A stretch of 64,000 nucleotides of DNA, taken from positions 62,001-126,000 of the forward strand of contig NZ_JACCBN010000001.1 in NCBI RefSeq assembly GCF_013409505.1. The letters run 5' to 3'. The notes under the pieces were generated by a model. The model was not told where the DNA came from and did not search any database. It saw only the letters and a program-made list of their open reading frames with translations. The DNA is from Actinomycetospora corticicola (GTDB lineage: Bacteria > Actinomycetota > Actinomycetes > Mycobacteriales > Pseudonocardiaceae). Below, piece by piece: positions 43,520 through 53,553 of this stretch. How positions within the stretch are numbered: the first letter of the stretch is position 1; every line of letters begins with the position of its first letter. Made by a program: the position numbers and the translations under genes.

Positions 43520-43908
43520 GCACCCCGGACGACGCCCCGGAGGAGCTGGTCCGACCCCCGGACCCGCGCCGCGCCTTCCGCGGCCCGGCCTCGGCATGCC
43601 TCGTGCTCGAGGCGATCGCGGTGCCGCTGGTGCTGCCGGTGATGAACTACGTCGAGGGCGGCATCACCGCCGCGAAGCTGGTGCTCGTCGTGGTCCTGAC
43701 CGTCGGGATGATCGTCGGCTGCGTCGTGATCCTGAGGCCGTGGGGGCTGCCCTTCGCGGTCGGGCTGCAGGTCGTCATGCTGCTCGGCTGGGTGCTGTCG
43801 CCCTCCCTGGGCGTGCTCGGTCTGATCTTCTGCCTGGTCTGGGGCCTGATGCTCTGGATGCGCCGTGAGGTGATTCGTCGGCAGGAGGCCTGGTTCGCCC
43901 CGCAGTGA
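43516..43908 (+). CDS. DUF4233-family membrane protein
   Basis: 130 aa, GTG start overlapping the folC stop. About four membrane segments, with RGPASACLVLEAIAVPLVLP, TVGMIVGC and a C-terminal MRREVIRRQEAWF. A conserved folC neighbour in actinobacteria; function unknown. Confidence 0.88.
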   Translation: MSTPDDAPEELVRPPDPRRAFRGPASACLVLEAIAVPLVLPVMNYVEGGITAAKLVLVVVLTVGMIVGCVVILRPWGLPFAVGLQVVMLLGWVLSPSLGVLGLIFCLVWGLMLWMRREVIRRQEAWFAPQ

Positions 43909-43925
43909 GCTGCGAGGGTGGGCCG

Positions 43926-44087
43926 ATGGGCTCCGACAACCGCGCCCGCCGCGCGCAGCGCTCGCGGGACAAGACGCGTGAGGTCCGCCGGATGCGGCGG
44001 ACCGCCGTCGAGATCGACGACGTCGACCGGGACGAGTTCGAGCGGCGTGTCCCCGAGGATCCCCTGCCGGACGCGCTAGGCAGATGA
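43926..44087 (+). CDS. Small charged hypothetical protein
   Basis: 53 aa from an ATG 17 bp after the DUF4233 stop. Very basic N-terminal half (RARRAQRSRDKTREVRRMRR) and acidic C-terminal half. Placement and frame fit a co-transcribed gene, but composition alone cannot distinguish it from a chance open frame. Confidence 0.4.
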   Translation: MGSDNRARRAQRSRDKTREVRRMRRTAVEIDDVDRDEFERRVPEDPLPDALGR

Positions 44088-44133
44088 TCATGCCGAGCGC
44101 GACGAGCGCCGATGTCGCACTCGACACGATCAC

Positions 44134-44956
44134 ATGCCTAGCCGTCCGATGGGCGGGAACCGTCCCGGCCCCCGCGGAGTCCGAGCGGATGTGGACACCA
44201 GTCGCCCGTTCCGTCATACCGACCTCGTCGCGTCCGGGGCTCTGACCCGTCACCACCTCGTCGACGGCCGCTTCACCACGCTCTTCGCGGGCGTGTCCGT
44301 GGACCGCGGCGTCGTGGTCACGATGGCTGTGCTCGTATCGCGGCGAGCCGGAACCGGACGAGGTGACCGAACGCTGCGGGGTGCGCCTCTCGTCACCAGC
44401 GAGAACGGCCTACGACGTCGCCAGATGGCTCCCACGAGGCGAGGCCGTCGTCCTGGTCGATGCCCTCGCACGCGTCACGGGTCTCGAGGTGGCGGCGGTC
44501 CGGGCGCTGGCCGCGCGACATCCGGGGGATCGGGACGTGCGGAGGGTCGAGCCGGTCCTCGCGTGGGTCGAGCCCCGGAGCCCGGACGAGGACGCCTCGC
44601 GGCGACGTGTGCGGCTCCTGGCACGCGGTGTGCCCGTGCCGCGCGTCGAGCAGTGTCTCCTCGACGCGCGGGGCGACGTCGTGGCCCGGCTCGCACTGGC
44701 GTGGCCGGAGGCGCGCACGGGGATCGCCGTCGCACCAGGGGTCCGGGACCGGGCCCGGTCGATCGGGTGGGAGGTCGTGACGCCGGCCGTGGGAGTGACC
44801 TCCGACGAGCTCGTCCGTTGGGTGACCCGCTCGTTCGACCGGTGGGACCCGGCACGACGGCTCGGCATGCCCCTGACGCTCCGCCTCCCGCCGGCGGCGG
44901 AGCCGGACGGAGTGTGCGACGACGGTCTCAGTAGGCTCGTACCGGACTGTCGATGA
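44134..44956 (+). pseudogene. Decayed AbiEi/DUF559-type gene
   Basis: An N-terminal segment (44134 to about 44330, with FRHTDLVASGALTRHHLVDG) and a C-terminal segment (from about 44340 to 44956, with ERCGVRLSSPARTAYDVARW and VDALARV) lie in different frames. From memory of the family, intact proteins have a 60-residue segment between them and a Vsr-like motif near the C-terminus that is shortened here (WPEARTGIAVAPG). The region therefore looks like a gene reduced by internal deletion and frameshift. Such genes are very common in Pseudonocardiaceae-like genomes. Confidence 0.5.
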
Positions 44957-44975
44957 GTGAACAGAGAGGAGCGCC

Positions 44976-45383
44976 GTGTCCGACGAGCGCACCCTGGTGC
45001 TGGTGAAGCCGGACGGCGTGCAGCGCGGACTGGTCGGTGAGGTCATCTCGCGCATCGAGCGCAAGGGCCTGCGGCTGGTCGCGCTGGAGCTGAAGGACGT
45101 CGAGCGGTCGGTGGCCGAGCAGCACTACGCCGAGCACGCCGAGCGCCCGTTCTTCGGGGAACTCATCGAGTTCATCACCTCGGGCAAGGTGGCCGCGATG
45201 GTCGTCGAGGGCCCGCGCGCGATCGCCGCGTTCCGGCAGATCGCCGGTGGCACGGACCCGGTGGAGAAGGCCACGCCCGGCTCGCTGCGCGGTGACCTGG
45301 CGCTGGAGACCGGGTCGAACATCGTGCACGGCTCGGACTCGCCGGAGTCGGCCGAGCGCGAGATCAAGCTCTGGTTCGGCTGA
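44976..45383 (+). CDS. ndk: Nucleoside diphosphate kinase
   Basis: 135 aa, GTG start with AGAGGA 5 nt upstream. [17 protein letters not shown] at the N-terminus and the active-site His118 in SNIVHGSD. It transfers the gamma phosphate between NTPs and NDPs through phosphohistidine. It follows folC-DUF4233 as in many actinobacteria, with the decayed gene between. Convergent with the hydrolase gene 1 bp away. Confidence 0.97.
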   Translation: MSDERTLVLVKPDGVQRGLVGEVISRIERKGLRLVALELKDVERSVAEQHYAEHAERPFFGELIEFITSGKVAAMVVEGPRAIAAFRQIAGGTDPVEKATPGSLRGDLALETGSNIVHGSDSPESAEREIKLWFG

Positions 45384-45384
45384 C

Positions 45385-46281
45385 CTACCCGGTCGAGCTC
45401 CGCTCCGCTGCGTCTCCCACCCGCACGATCCCGTCCACGACGGCGGGCCACGAGGCCCGCGCCAGGTCGTGACCCATCCCCGGCAGCTCGAGGAGCTCGG
45501 CGCCGGGGATGGCGGCGGCGGTCGCCCGGCCGCCGCTGGGACGGATCACGGTGTCGTCGGCCCCGTGGATCACCAGCGCCGGCACCGACAGCGCGCGCAG
45601 GTCCGCGGTGCGGTCCCGCTCGCCCACGCACGCCGCGAGCTGACGGCCACCGCCCTGCCCGTCGTGCGCGACGGTCGCCTCCCGGCCGGCCGCGCGCCGC
45701 ATGGTCACGCGCACGTCCTCGTCGTCCTCGGCCGTGCGGGTCGCGGAGCCGATGCGGCGGAAGGCGCGGACCATGTCCTCGACGGGGTCGCCCGCGGCGG
45801 GGCGCAGGAAGTCCGGCACGCGACGCCACGAGACCTTCCCGGTCCGCCCGTCGCCCGGCCGCCCCATGATCGAGGTCAGCGACAGCGTGCGCCCGGGGTG
45901 CCGGATCGCGACCTCCTGGGCCACCATCGCGCCGAGCGAGGCCCCGACGACGTGGGCGGCCCCGCCGTGGGCGTCGATCACGGCCGCGGCGTCGTCGGCC
46001 ATGTCGCCCAGCGAGTAGACCGGACGCGCCCGTCTCGTCAGGAAGCCCCAGGCCGAGATGCCGGCCCCGGAGAGGTGCGACGAGCGCCCGACGTCGCGGT
46101 TGTCGAAGCGCACGACCCGGCGCCCGCGCGCGGCGAGCTCGTCGCAGAAGTCCTCGCGCCACCAGTCGTAGCTCAGGCCGAGGCCCATGATCAGCAGCAC
46201 CGGCGGATCGGCGGCGTCACCCGTCGTCGTGGTGCAGATCCGCAGGTCGCCGGAGCGGACGAAGCGCTCGGTGCCGGTCAC
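45385..46281 (-). CDS. Alpha/beta hydrolase
   Basis: 298 aa if started at the GTG at 46281; a GTG at 46323 adds 14 residues and leaves only 17 bp to the divergent gene. Canonical fold with VLLIMGLGLSYDWW, FDNRDVGRSS, nucleophile GASLGA (Ser), acid in HGADDTV and His in GMGHDLA. Similar to TAP-like or esterase/haloperoxidase-type hydrolases. Substrate unknown. Confidence 0.87.
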   Translation of the reverse strand: MTGTERFVRSGDLRICTTTTGDAADPPVLLIMGLGLSYDWWREDFCDELAARGRRVVRFDNRDVGRSSHLSGAGISAWGFLTRRARPVYSLGDMADDAAAVIDAHGGAAHVVGASLGAMVAQEVAIRHPGRTLSLTSIMGRPGDGRTGKVSWRRVPDFLRPAAGDPVEDMVRAFRRIGSATRTAEDDEDVRVTMRRAAGREATVAHDGQGGGRQLAACVGERDRTADLRALSVPALVIHGADDTVIRPSGGRATAAAIPGAELLELPGMGHDLARASWPAVVDGIVRVGDAAERSSTG

Positions 46282-46340
46282 GACAGATCGTTCGGCCGTG
46301 CCCGCAGCACGGTTCAGGAGCACGTTTACCCTGGAGAACC

Positions 46341-48356
46341 ATGTCCGTCGATGTCACGACCTCGCCGGAGTCGGTGTACGACCGGCTCGAGCCGCTGCTG
46401 CCCCGGGTGCGCAAACCCGTGCAGTACGTCGGTGGTGAGCGCAACGCGACGGTGACCCCGTGGGAGGACGCCGAGGTCCACTGGGCGCTCTGCTACCCCG
46501 ACGCCTACGAGGTCGGCCTCCCCAACCAGGGCCTCATGATCCTCTACGAGGTCCTCAACGAGCGGCCGGACGCGCTCGCCGAGCGCACCTACGCCGTGTG
46601 GCCGGACCTCGCCGCGCTGATGCGCGAGCACGGGGTCCCGCAGTTCACGGTGGACGGGCACCGGCCGGTGGCGGCGTTCGACGTCCTCGGCGTCTCCTTC
46701 GCCACCGAGCTCGGCTACACGAACCTGCTCGAGATCCTCGACCTCGCCGGCATCCCGCTGCACGCGGCCGACCGCACGGTCGAGCACCCGCTCGTGCTCG
46801 CCGGCGGGCACGCGGCCTTCAACCCCGAGCCGATCGCCGACTTCGTGGACATCGTCGCCCTCGGGGACGGCGAGGAGGTCGTCGGCGACATCACCGACGT
46901 GGTGAAGGCGGCCAAGGCCGAGGGCCTGTCCCGGCACGCGACGCTCGAGCGGCTCGCCGGCGTCCCCGGCGTCTACGTCCCGGCGCTCTACGCCGTCGAC
47001 TACCACGACGACGGGTCGATCGCGGCCGTGCGCCCGACCTCCCCGGCCGCGCCGCAGCGCATCCACAAGCGCACCACGAGCGACCTGGACGACTGGCCCT
47101 ACCCCAAGGCGCCGCTGGTGCCGATGGCCGAGACCGTCCACGAGCGGATGAGCGTCGAGATCTTCCGCGGCTGCACCCGCGGGTGCCGGTTCTGCCAGGC
47201 GGGGATGATCACCCGCCCGGTGCGTGAGCGCTCGAAGCAGGGCGTCTCGGAGATGGTCGAGGCCGGACTGCAGGCCTCCGGCTACTCCGAGGTGGGCCTG
47301 CTGTCGCTCTCCAGCGCGGACCACTCGGAGATCGGCGAGATCGCCAAGGGCCTCGCCGACCGCTACGAGGGCACCGGCACCGGGCTCTCCCTGCCCTCCA
47401 CCCGCGTCGACGCCTTCAACGTCGACCTCGCCGAGGAGCTGACCCGCTCCGGACGACGCTCGGGCCTCACGTTCGCCCCCGAGGGCGGCTCGGAGCGGCT
47501 GCGCCGGGTGATCAACAAGATGGTCTCCGAGGAGGAGCTCATCGCGACCGTCGCCACCGCGTACGAGCACGGCTGGCGCCAGGTCAAGCTCTACTTCATG
47601 TGCGGGCTCCCCACCGAGACCGACGAGGACGTGCTCCAGATCGCGACGATGGCCCACGAGGTCGTCCGCACCGGGCGGAAGGCCGCCGGGCGCGGGGACG
47701 TGCGGGCCACGGTGTCGATCGGCGCCTTCGTCCCGAAGCCGCACACCCCCTTCCAGTGGGCGGCGCAGACCGCGCCCGAGGTGGTCGACTCCCGGCTGCG
47801 CCAGCTCCGTGAGGCGATCAACTCCGACCGCTCGCTGGGTCGCAACGTCGGCCTGCGCTACCACGACGGACAGCCCTCGCTGATCGAGGGACTGCTCTCG
47901 CGGGGCGACCGCCGCGTCGGCCGGGTGATCGAGGCGGTCTGGCGCGACGGCGGGCACTTCGACGGCTGGAGCGAGTACTTCTCCTTCGAGCGCTGGGAGA
48001 CCGCCGCCGCCGAGGCGCTGCCCCCGCAGGGCGTGGACCTGTTCTGGTTCACCACGCGCGAGCGCGACCAGCACGAGGTCCTGCCCTGGGACCACCTCGA
48101 CTCCGGGCTGGACCGCGGGTGGCTGTGGGACGACTGGCAGGACGCGCTGGACTCCCGGGAGCAGGACGACTGCCGCTGGACGCCGTGCTTCGACTGCGGC
48201 GTCTGCCCGCAGATGGGCACCGAGATCCAGATCGGCCCGACGGCGGGTGCGATGGCCCCGGGCCGCATGCTGCCGCTCACCCCGGTCGAGACCCGGACGT
48301 CGACCCCCGTGCACAACCCCCGGCTGGACGGAGCCGCGGGGCAGGGAACGGCGTGA
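46341..48356 (+). CDS. Radical SAM protein, TIGR03960 family
   Basis: 671 aa. An N-terminal B12-binding-like domain (about 45-230) is followed by a radical SAM core with GCTRGCRFC (C278, C282, C285) and a C-terminal part with DCRWTPCFDCGVC. In actinobacteria and many other phyla this protein is encoded just before a DUF2344 protein and rne/rng, as here. It probably modifies RNA or a ribosomal component; the precise reaction is not established. Its stop overlaps the next start (GTGA). Confidence 0.92.
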   Translation: MSVDVTTSPESVYDRLEPLLPRVRKPVQYVGGERNATVTPWEDAEVHWALCYPDAYEVGLPNQGLMILYEVLNERPDALAERTYAVWPDLAALMREHGVPQFTVDGHRPVAAFDVLGVSFATELGYTNLLEILDLAGIPLHAADRTVEHPLVLAGGHAAFNPEPIADFVDIVALGDGEEVVGDITDVVKAAKAEGLSRHATLERLAGVPGVYVPALYAVDYHDDGSIAAVRPTSPAAPQRIHKRTTSDLDDWPYPKAPLVPMAETVHERMSVEIFRGCTRGCRFCQAGMITRPVRERSKQGVSEMVEAGLQASGYSEVGLLSLSSADHSEIGEIAKGLADRYEGTGTGLSLPSTRVDAFNVDLAEELTRSGRRSGLTFAPEGGSERLRRVINKMVSEEELIATVATAYEHGWRQVKLYFMCGLPTETDEDVLQIATMAHEVVRTGRKAAGRGDVRATVSIGAFVPKPHTPFQWAAQTAPEVVDSRLRQLREAINSDRSLGRNVGLRYHDGQPSLIEGLLSRGDRRVGRVIEAVWRDGGHFDGWSEYFSFERWETAAAEALPPQGVDLFWFTTRERDQHEVLPWDHLDSGLDRGWLWDDWQDALDSREQDDCRWTPCFDCGVCPQMGTEIQIGPTAGAMAPGRMLPLTPVETRTSTPVHNPRLDGAAGQGTA

Positions 48357-49234
48357 GCTACAAGGGCGAGGCCGCGCACCCCTCGGCGCCGACCGTCGCG
48401 AAGGTCCGGATGCGGTTCGCGAAGCGCGGCCGCGCCCGGTTCAGCTCCCACCGCGACGTCGCCCGCGCGATGGAGTGGGCCCTGCGCCGGGCCGGGGTGC
48501 CGGTGTCGCTGTCCCAGGGGTTCAGCCCGCACCCGCGGCTGTCCTGGATCGGGGCCTCGCCGACCGGGGCCGCGAGCGAGGCCGAGTTCGTCGAGATCGG
48601 GCTCACACGCGACCTCGAGCCGGAGGCCGTCGGCCGCGAGGTCGGCGCGGTGCTGCCGGAGGGGCTCGTCGTGCTCGACGTGGTGCGCTCCGGGCCCGGG
48701 GCGCTGGCCGACCGGATCGACGGCAGCGCCTGGCGCATCGAGCTGCCCGGGGTGGAGCCGGGGACGCTGCGGGCCGCGGTGACGGCGCTGCTGGACTCCG
48801 ACGTCGTCGAGGTCGAGCGGATGACCAAGAACGGTCCGCGGACGCTGGACGTGCGGACGGCGATCGTGTCGATCACCGTCGACGGAGCGGAGCGGAGCTC
48901 GGCCCGGATCTCCGTCGACGACGTCACGGACCCGCACGACGAGCGTCACCCGAACGATGAACCACTCGCGCACGACACGCCGTCGACACGCCCGCCGGTC
49001 GAGAACGACCGCCGAGCGCATGCACGATCGGCGGTGTGTGGGACACTGTCGACGGTCGTACGGCACACCACGCCGGCCGTGCGACCCGACGACGTGGTGA
49101 GCGCGCTGCGTATCGTCGCCGGGCTGGAGCCGCCCGTCCCCGTCAGATCGACGAGGACGGCGCAGGGCCGGCTCGACGACGACGGAACGCTGCTCGACCC
49201 GCTCGAGGCGGACCGCGACCCGATCGGTCGCTGA
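48353..49234 (+). CDS. DUF2344 (TIGR03936) protein
   Basis: 293 aa, GTG overlapping the radical SAM stop. The conserved domain is residues about 15-200, with VRMRFAKRGRARFSSHRDVARA and LSQGFSPHPRLSW. The C-terminal 80 residues are charged and low in complexity, then TPAVRPDDVVSALR. Always paired or fused with the TIGR03960 radical SAM protein; probably its partner. Function unknown. Confidence 0.9.
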   Translation: MSYKGEAAHPSAPTVAKVRMRFAKRGRARFSSHRDVARAMEWALRRAGVPVSLSQGFSPHPRLSWIGASPTGAASEAEFVEIGLTRDLEPEAVGREVGAVLPEGLVVLDVVRSGPGALADRIDGSAWRIELPGVEPGTLRAAVTALLDSDVVEVERMTKNGPRTLDVRTAIVSITVDGAERSSARISVDDVTDPHDERHPNDEPLAHDTPSTRPPVENDRRAHARSAVCGTLSTVVRHTTPAVRPDDVVSALRIVAGLEPPVPVRSTRTAQGRLDDDGTLLDPLEADRDPIGR

Positions 49235-49372
49235 CCCGCACCGCGCGGCACGTCCCGGATTTCCCGGTGGACGCCCGCCCGACGGACGGACGCCCACCGG
49301 CCAGGCGAGACCACGCGATGCCCTCGTGTGGCCGCGACCGCCCAGGTCGCGCCCGGGGGCCGAAGGAGTTGC

Positions 49373-52300
49373 ATGTCCGAGAACGACGCACACCCCGAGG
49401 CGTCATCACTGCCCGTCGACCCCGCGACGGGCAGTCCGGGGCGACCCGACGCGGCCGCCCTCGCGGCCCTGCCCGAGAAGCTGCGGGTCCACGCGCTGGC
49501 CCGCCTCGTCGGGTCCTCCAGCCGTGAGGTGCTGGCCCTGCTGGCCCGGCTCGAGGTGCCCGCGCGCAGCGCCCAGTCCAGCGTCGACCGCGCCACGGTC
49601 TCGCAGGTGGTGGAGACGTTCTTCCCCAGCGAGCAGCCGACCCCCGCGGCCGTCGAGGACGCGATCGAGGCGTCGGAGGCGACGGTCGTGCCCGAGACGC
49701 TCCCCGACATCCCCGCGGACCTGACGCTCGACGACCCGGTGGCCGACGCCGAGCCGCGCGTCACCGGTGCGGCCGCGCCGACCGCGCCCGCCGCACTCTT
49801 CCTGGCCCCGGACGTCGCCACGCCCGCGGCCCCGGCCACCGAGGAGGGCGAGAGCGGCGGTGGCCGCCGCCGTCGTCGGAGCAGCCGCACCGCCGGCGTC
49901 GTGACGCCGGGTCAGGGCGACGCCGCGCCCGCCGCGGAGCGTCCCGCCGAGCACACCGCGGACGAGGACACCACGGCGGGCTCCGGGCCCGCCGTCGACG
50001 GGACCGACGCCGAGGGCGACGACGAGTCCGGCCGCCGCCGCCGTCGTCGGGGACGTCGCGGTCGCGGCCGGGGCCGCGGGGGCGACGAGGCGAACGGCGA
50101 CGACGAGGCCTCCGACGAGTCCGAGGACACCGACGAGACCGAGGACGGCGACGAGCAGGACGCCGACGACTCCGAGGACCAGGGCGAGGGCGCGTCCGAC
50201 GAGGGCTCGTCCGAGTCGGGCTCCTCGCGCCGCCGTCGGCGCCGCCGCCGGCGTGGCTCGGACGACTCGTCCGACGGCCCGGCGACGAACGACGACCCGC
50301 CGAACACCGTCACCCACGTCCGCGAGAAGGCGGAGAAGGCCGAGAAGGAGCGGTCCGAGTCGCGGCGCTCGAGCGACGACGAGGTCAAGGGCGTCAAGGG
50401 CTCGACCCGCCTCGAGGCGAAGCGCCAGCGGCGTCGCGACGGCCGGGAGGCCGGTCGCCGCCGCCCGTCGATCCTCTCCGAGTCCGAGTTCCTGGCCCGC
50501 CGCGAGGCCGTCGAGCGCACCATGGTCGTGCGCCAGCAGGCCGACCGGAACCAGATCGGCGTCCTCGAGGACGGCGTGCTCGTCGAGCACTTCGTCGCGG
50601 GCAGCGGCCAGAACTCGATGGTCGGCAACGTCTACCTCGGCCGCGTGCAGAACGTGCTGCCCTCGATGGAGGCCGCGTTCGTCGACATCGGCCGCGGCCG
50701 CAACGCGGTCCTCTACGCCGGCGAGGTCAACTGGGACGCCGCCGGTCTCGACGGCAAGCAGCGCAAGATCGAGCACGCCCTGTCCTCCGGCGACGCGGTG
50801 CTGGTCCAGGTGACCAAGGACCCGGTCGGGCACAAGGGCGCGCGCCTCACCACGCAGATCAGCCTGCCCGGCCGCTTCCTCGTCTACGTCCCCGGCGGCG
50901 GCGCCACCGGCATCAGCCGCAAGCTCCCCGAGCCGGAGCGCAAGCGGCTCAAGGAGATCCTCAAGCGGATCGTCCCCGACGAGGCCGGCGTCATCATCCG
51001 CACGGCCGCGGAGGGCATCGAGGAGGACGAGCTCGAGGCCGACGTGCGCCGCCTGGCGGCGCAGTGGGAGGTCATCGAGAAGACCGGCCAGGAGGCCGCC
51101 GAGGGCAAGGGCAAGGGCGGCAAGAAGTCCGGCCCGAAGGCGCCCTCGCTGGTGCACGAGGAGCCCGACCTGCTGATCCGGGTCGTGCGCGACATGTTCA
51201 ACGAGGACTTCTCCTCGCTGGTCATCTCCGGCGAGCAGGCGTGGGAGACCCTCGAGGGCTACATCTCGCACGTGGCCCCCGAGCTGGTGCCGCGGCTCTC
51301 GCGCCACATCGGCCCCGAGGACGTGTTCAGTGCCTACCGGATCGACGAGCAGCTGATGAAGGCCCTCGACCGCAAGGTCTGGCTGCCCTCGGGCGGCACG
51401 CTGGTGATCGACCGCACCGAGGCCATGACGGTGGTCGACGTCAACACCGGCAAGTTCACCGGCTCCGGGGGCAACCTCGAGGAGACGGTCACCCGGAACA
51501 ACCTCGAGGCCGCCGAGGAGGTCGTGCGCCAGCTCCGGCTCCGCGACATCGGCGGCATGATCGTCATCGACTTCATCGACATGGTCCTCGAGTCGAACCG
51601 CGACCTCGTGCTGCGCCGGCTCACCGAGTGCCTCGGCCGGGACCGCACCCGCCACCAGGTCGCCGAGGTCACCTCGCTGGGCCTCGTGCAGATGACCCGC
51701 AAGCGCGTCGGCCAGGGCCTGCTCGACGAGTTCTCCACGGTCTGCGAGCACTGCAAGGGCCGCGGCGTGATCGTGCAGAGCGAGCCCGTCTTCGGCGCCA
51801 CCGGCGGGCACACCCACGAGCCGGCGAAGGCCACCGCGACGGCGGCGGTCGCCGCTGCGGCCCCGGCCGACGCCGGCTCCGAGACGTCGGGCGGGTCCGC
51901 CGGCTCGAACGGCTCGGGTGGTTCCGGGCGTCGCCGTGGCCGGGGCCGACGTGGCGCGTCGTCCGAGGGCGGTTCGCCGGGCGCCGTCGCGGCGACCGCG
52001 AACGGGCACGACGGCCCGGTTCCCAGCCCCGCGGACGTGGCGGCCCGCTGGACCTCGTCCGCGGACGGGACGTCGGAGGCCGCCGGCTCCGAGGTGGAGC
52101 TCGAGACCGAGCTCGCCGAGTCGTCGACCGGGTCGGTCGAGGCCGTGGCGGACACCGCCGTCGCGACGCAGCCCGACGCGGACGCCGAGGCGACCGCGGA
52201 GGCCGTGGGCGAGCCGGAGGTGGCCCTGGAGGCCGACCTGGCGGAGGAGTCGACCGGCGAGGCCGACAACGCCGGTGAGGCGGCGGGTGAGCCGGTCGAG

Positions 52301-52732
52301 ACCGCGCTGGCCGCGACCGCGGACGGCGCACCCGAGGACGCCACGCCGGCGGGGGCGATCGACGGCACCCCGGGCGACACCGACCCGACGTCCGACGAGG
52401 CGGCCCCGGAGGCCGTGGCCGAGGAACCCGAGGTCGCCCTCGAGGCCGACCTCGCCGAGGAGTCGACGGGATCCCCGGAGGCCGACGTGCCGGCCGCCGC
52501 GGCCCCGGCGTCGGCCGGTCCGGTGTCCGAGGAGCCCGACCAGCCCGAGGAGCCGTTCATCACCGGGCGGATCGGGGCGATGGCCCCGCCGAAGCCCGTG
52601 GTGGAGCCGGAGGACGAGGAGCCCGAGGCGGCCGCACCCGGCGTCGGGAACGGCGAGCCCGCGCCGAAGCGGCAGCGTCGGCGGGCCGCGTCCCGCCCGG
52701 CGGGGCCGCCGGTGGCGGTCGGCGGGAACTGA
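49373..52732 (+). CDS. rne: Ribonuclease E/G family endoribonuclease
   Basis: 1119 aa, ATG with AAGGAG 5 nt upstream. The first 60 residues resemble the IF2 N-terminal domain (LRVHALARLVGSSSREVLAL). Then comes a long disordered region of RRRRR/GRGRG and Asp/Glu blocks, the S1 domain (about 415), the DNase I-like catalytic core with DVN (D689) and the second acidic site in IVIDFIDM, and the zinc link C791/C794 (CEHCKG). The last 300 residues are disordered and contain a motif repeated three times (residues about 907, 947 and 1018). It is the main mRNA decay and rRNA processing nuclease. Confidence 0.96.
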   Translation: MSENDAHPEASSLPVDPATGSPGRPDAAALAALPEKLRVHALARLVGSSSREVLALLARLEVPARSAQSSVDRATVSQVVETFFPSEQPTPAAVEDAIEASEATVVPETLPDIPADLTLDDPVADAEPRVTGAAAPTAPAALFLAPDVATPAAPATEEGESGGGRRRRRSSRTAGVVTPGQGDAAPAAERPAEHTADEDTTAGSGPAVDGTDAEGDDESGRRRRRRGRRGRGRGRGGDEANGDDEASDESEDTDETEDGDEQDADDSEDQGEGASDEGSSESGSSRRRRRRRRRGSDDSSDGPATNDDPPNTVTHVREKAEKAEKERSESRRSSDDEVKGVKGSTRLEAKRQRRRDGREAGRRRPSILSESEFLARREAVERTMVVRQQADRNQIGVLEDGVLVEHFVAGSGQNSMVGNVYLGRVQNVLPSMEAAFVDIGRGRNAVLYAGEVNWDAAGLDGKQRKIEHALSSGDAVLVQVTKDPVGHKGARLTTQISLPGRFLVYVPGGGATGISRKLPEPERKRLKEILKRIVPDEAGVIIRTAAEGIEEDELEADVRRLAAQWEVIEKTGQEAAEGKGKGGKKSGPKAPSLVHEEPDLLIRVVRDMFNEDFSSLVISGEQAWETLEGYISHVAPELVPRLSRHIGPEDVFSAYRIDEQLMKALDRKVWLPSGGTLVIDRTEAMTVVDVNTGKFTGSGGNLEETVTRNNLEAAEEVVRQLRLRDIGGMIVIDFIDMVLESNRDLVLRRLTECLGRDRTRHQVAEVTSLGLVQMTRKRVGQGLLDEFSTVCEHCKGRGVIVQSEPVFGATGGHTHEPAKATATAAVAAAAPADAGSETSGGSAGSNGSGGSGRRRGRGRRGASSEGGSPGAVAATANGHDGPVPSPADVAARWTSSADGTSEAAGSEVELETELAESSTGSVEAVADTAVATQPDADAEATAEAVGEPEVALEADLAEESTGEADNAGEAAGEPVETALAATADGAPEDATPAGAIDGTPGDTDPTSDEAAPEAVAEEPEVALEADLAEESTGSPEADVPAAAAPASAGPVSEEPDQPEEPFITGRIGAMAPPKPVVEPEDEEPEAAAPGVGNGEPAPKRQRRRAASRPAGPPVAVGGN

Positions 52733-52902
52733 TCACCCGACGCCGGCCCGGCGACCCCGGACACGGGGGAGCCGGACCGGCCGGGTATCGTGGAGCGAGC
52801 AGTGCCGGGGTGCACCACGTCGGCACACGGTGAGGCGCCCTCGGGGGCGGGCCTCCCGACCCCAGAGAAGAACGTCCAGTACGACAGGAGCCTGCGTCCG
52901 AG

Positions 52903-53202
52903 ATGTACGCGATCGTGAAGACCGGCGGCAAGCAGTACAAGGTCGCGGTCGGCGACGTCCTCGACGTGGAGCTGCTGGACGGCGACTCGGTCGACCTGCA
53001 GCCCGTGCTCGTGGTCGACGGTTCGACCGTCCTGTCCTCCGCCGACGACCTCGCCAAGGTCTCCATCACCGGCACCGTCCGCGGTGAGGCGAAGGGCCCG
53101 AAGATCAAGATCATGAAGTACAAGAACAAGACCGGCTACAAGCGGCGCGTCGGCCACCGTCAGCGCTACAGCCAGGTCGAGATCACCGGCATCTCGAAGT
53201 AG
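52903..53202 (+). CDS. rplU: 50S ribosomal protein bL21
   Basis: 99 aa. [18 protein letters not shown] at the start and [20 protein letters not shown], the 23S rRNA-binding signature, near the end. The promoter probably lies near TATCGT (about 52787). Followed by rpmA 13 bp downstream. Confidence 0.98.
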   Translation: MYAIVKTGGKQYKVAVGDVLDVELLDGDSVDLQPVLVVDGSTVLSSADDLAKVSITGTVRGEAKGPKIKIMKYKNKTGYKRRVGHRQRYSQVEITGISK

Positions 53203-53215
53203 GGGAGCGGAACAC

Positions 53216-53473
53216 ATGGCTCACAAGAAGGGTGCATCCAGCTCCCGCAACGGTCGCGACTCCAACGCCCAGCGGCTCGGGGTCAAGCGCTTCGGCGGCC
53301 AGGTCGTCAAGGCCGGCGAGATCCTCGTCCGCCAGCGCGGCACCAAGTTCCACCCGGGCGTCGGCGTGGGTCGCGGCGGCGACGACACGCTGTTCGCCCT
53401 GATCCCGGGCGCCGTCACCTTCGGCACGAAGGCCGGGCGCAAGAACGTCAACATCGTGCCGGTCGAGGCCTGA
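53216..53473 (+). CDS. rpmA: 50S ribosomal protein bL27
   Basis: 85 aa, ATG with GGGGAG upstream. It begins [20 protein letters not shown], the form without the cleavable N-terminal extension found in Firmicutes, and ends in NIVPVEA. Its N-terminus reaches the peptidyl transferase centre. Followed by a terminator hairpin. Confidence 0.98.
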   Translation: MAHKKGASSSRNGRDSNAQRLGVKRFGGQVVKAGEILVRQRGTKFHPGVGVGRGGDDTLFALIPGAVTFGTKAGRKNVNIVPVEA

Positions 53474-53502
53474 GCCTCCTCCAGCACCAGCAGCACCAGT
53501 CG

Positions 53503-53530
53503 AGGGGCGGGCCCGATCGGGTCCGCCCCT
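53503..53530 (+). terminator. Terminator after rpmA
   Basis: AGGGGCGGGCCC-GATC-GGGTCCGCCCCT: 12-bp arms with one G-U pair and a 4-nt loop, followed by TCGTCTGTGT. It lies between rpmA and obg, so obg may rely on read-through or its own promoter. Confidence 0.75.
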
Positions 53531-53553
53531 TCGTCTGTGTCGAGGAAGGCACC

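Noticed and set aside
50030..50300. Repetitive Arg/Gly and Asp/Glu coding stretches in rne as a separate DNA repeat
   Set aside because: They are codon-level reflections of the disordered, charged region of RNase E, not independent repeats.
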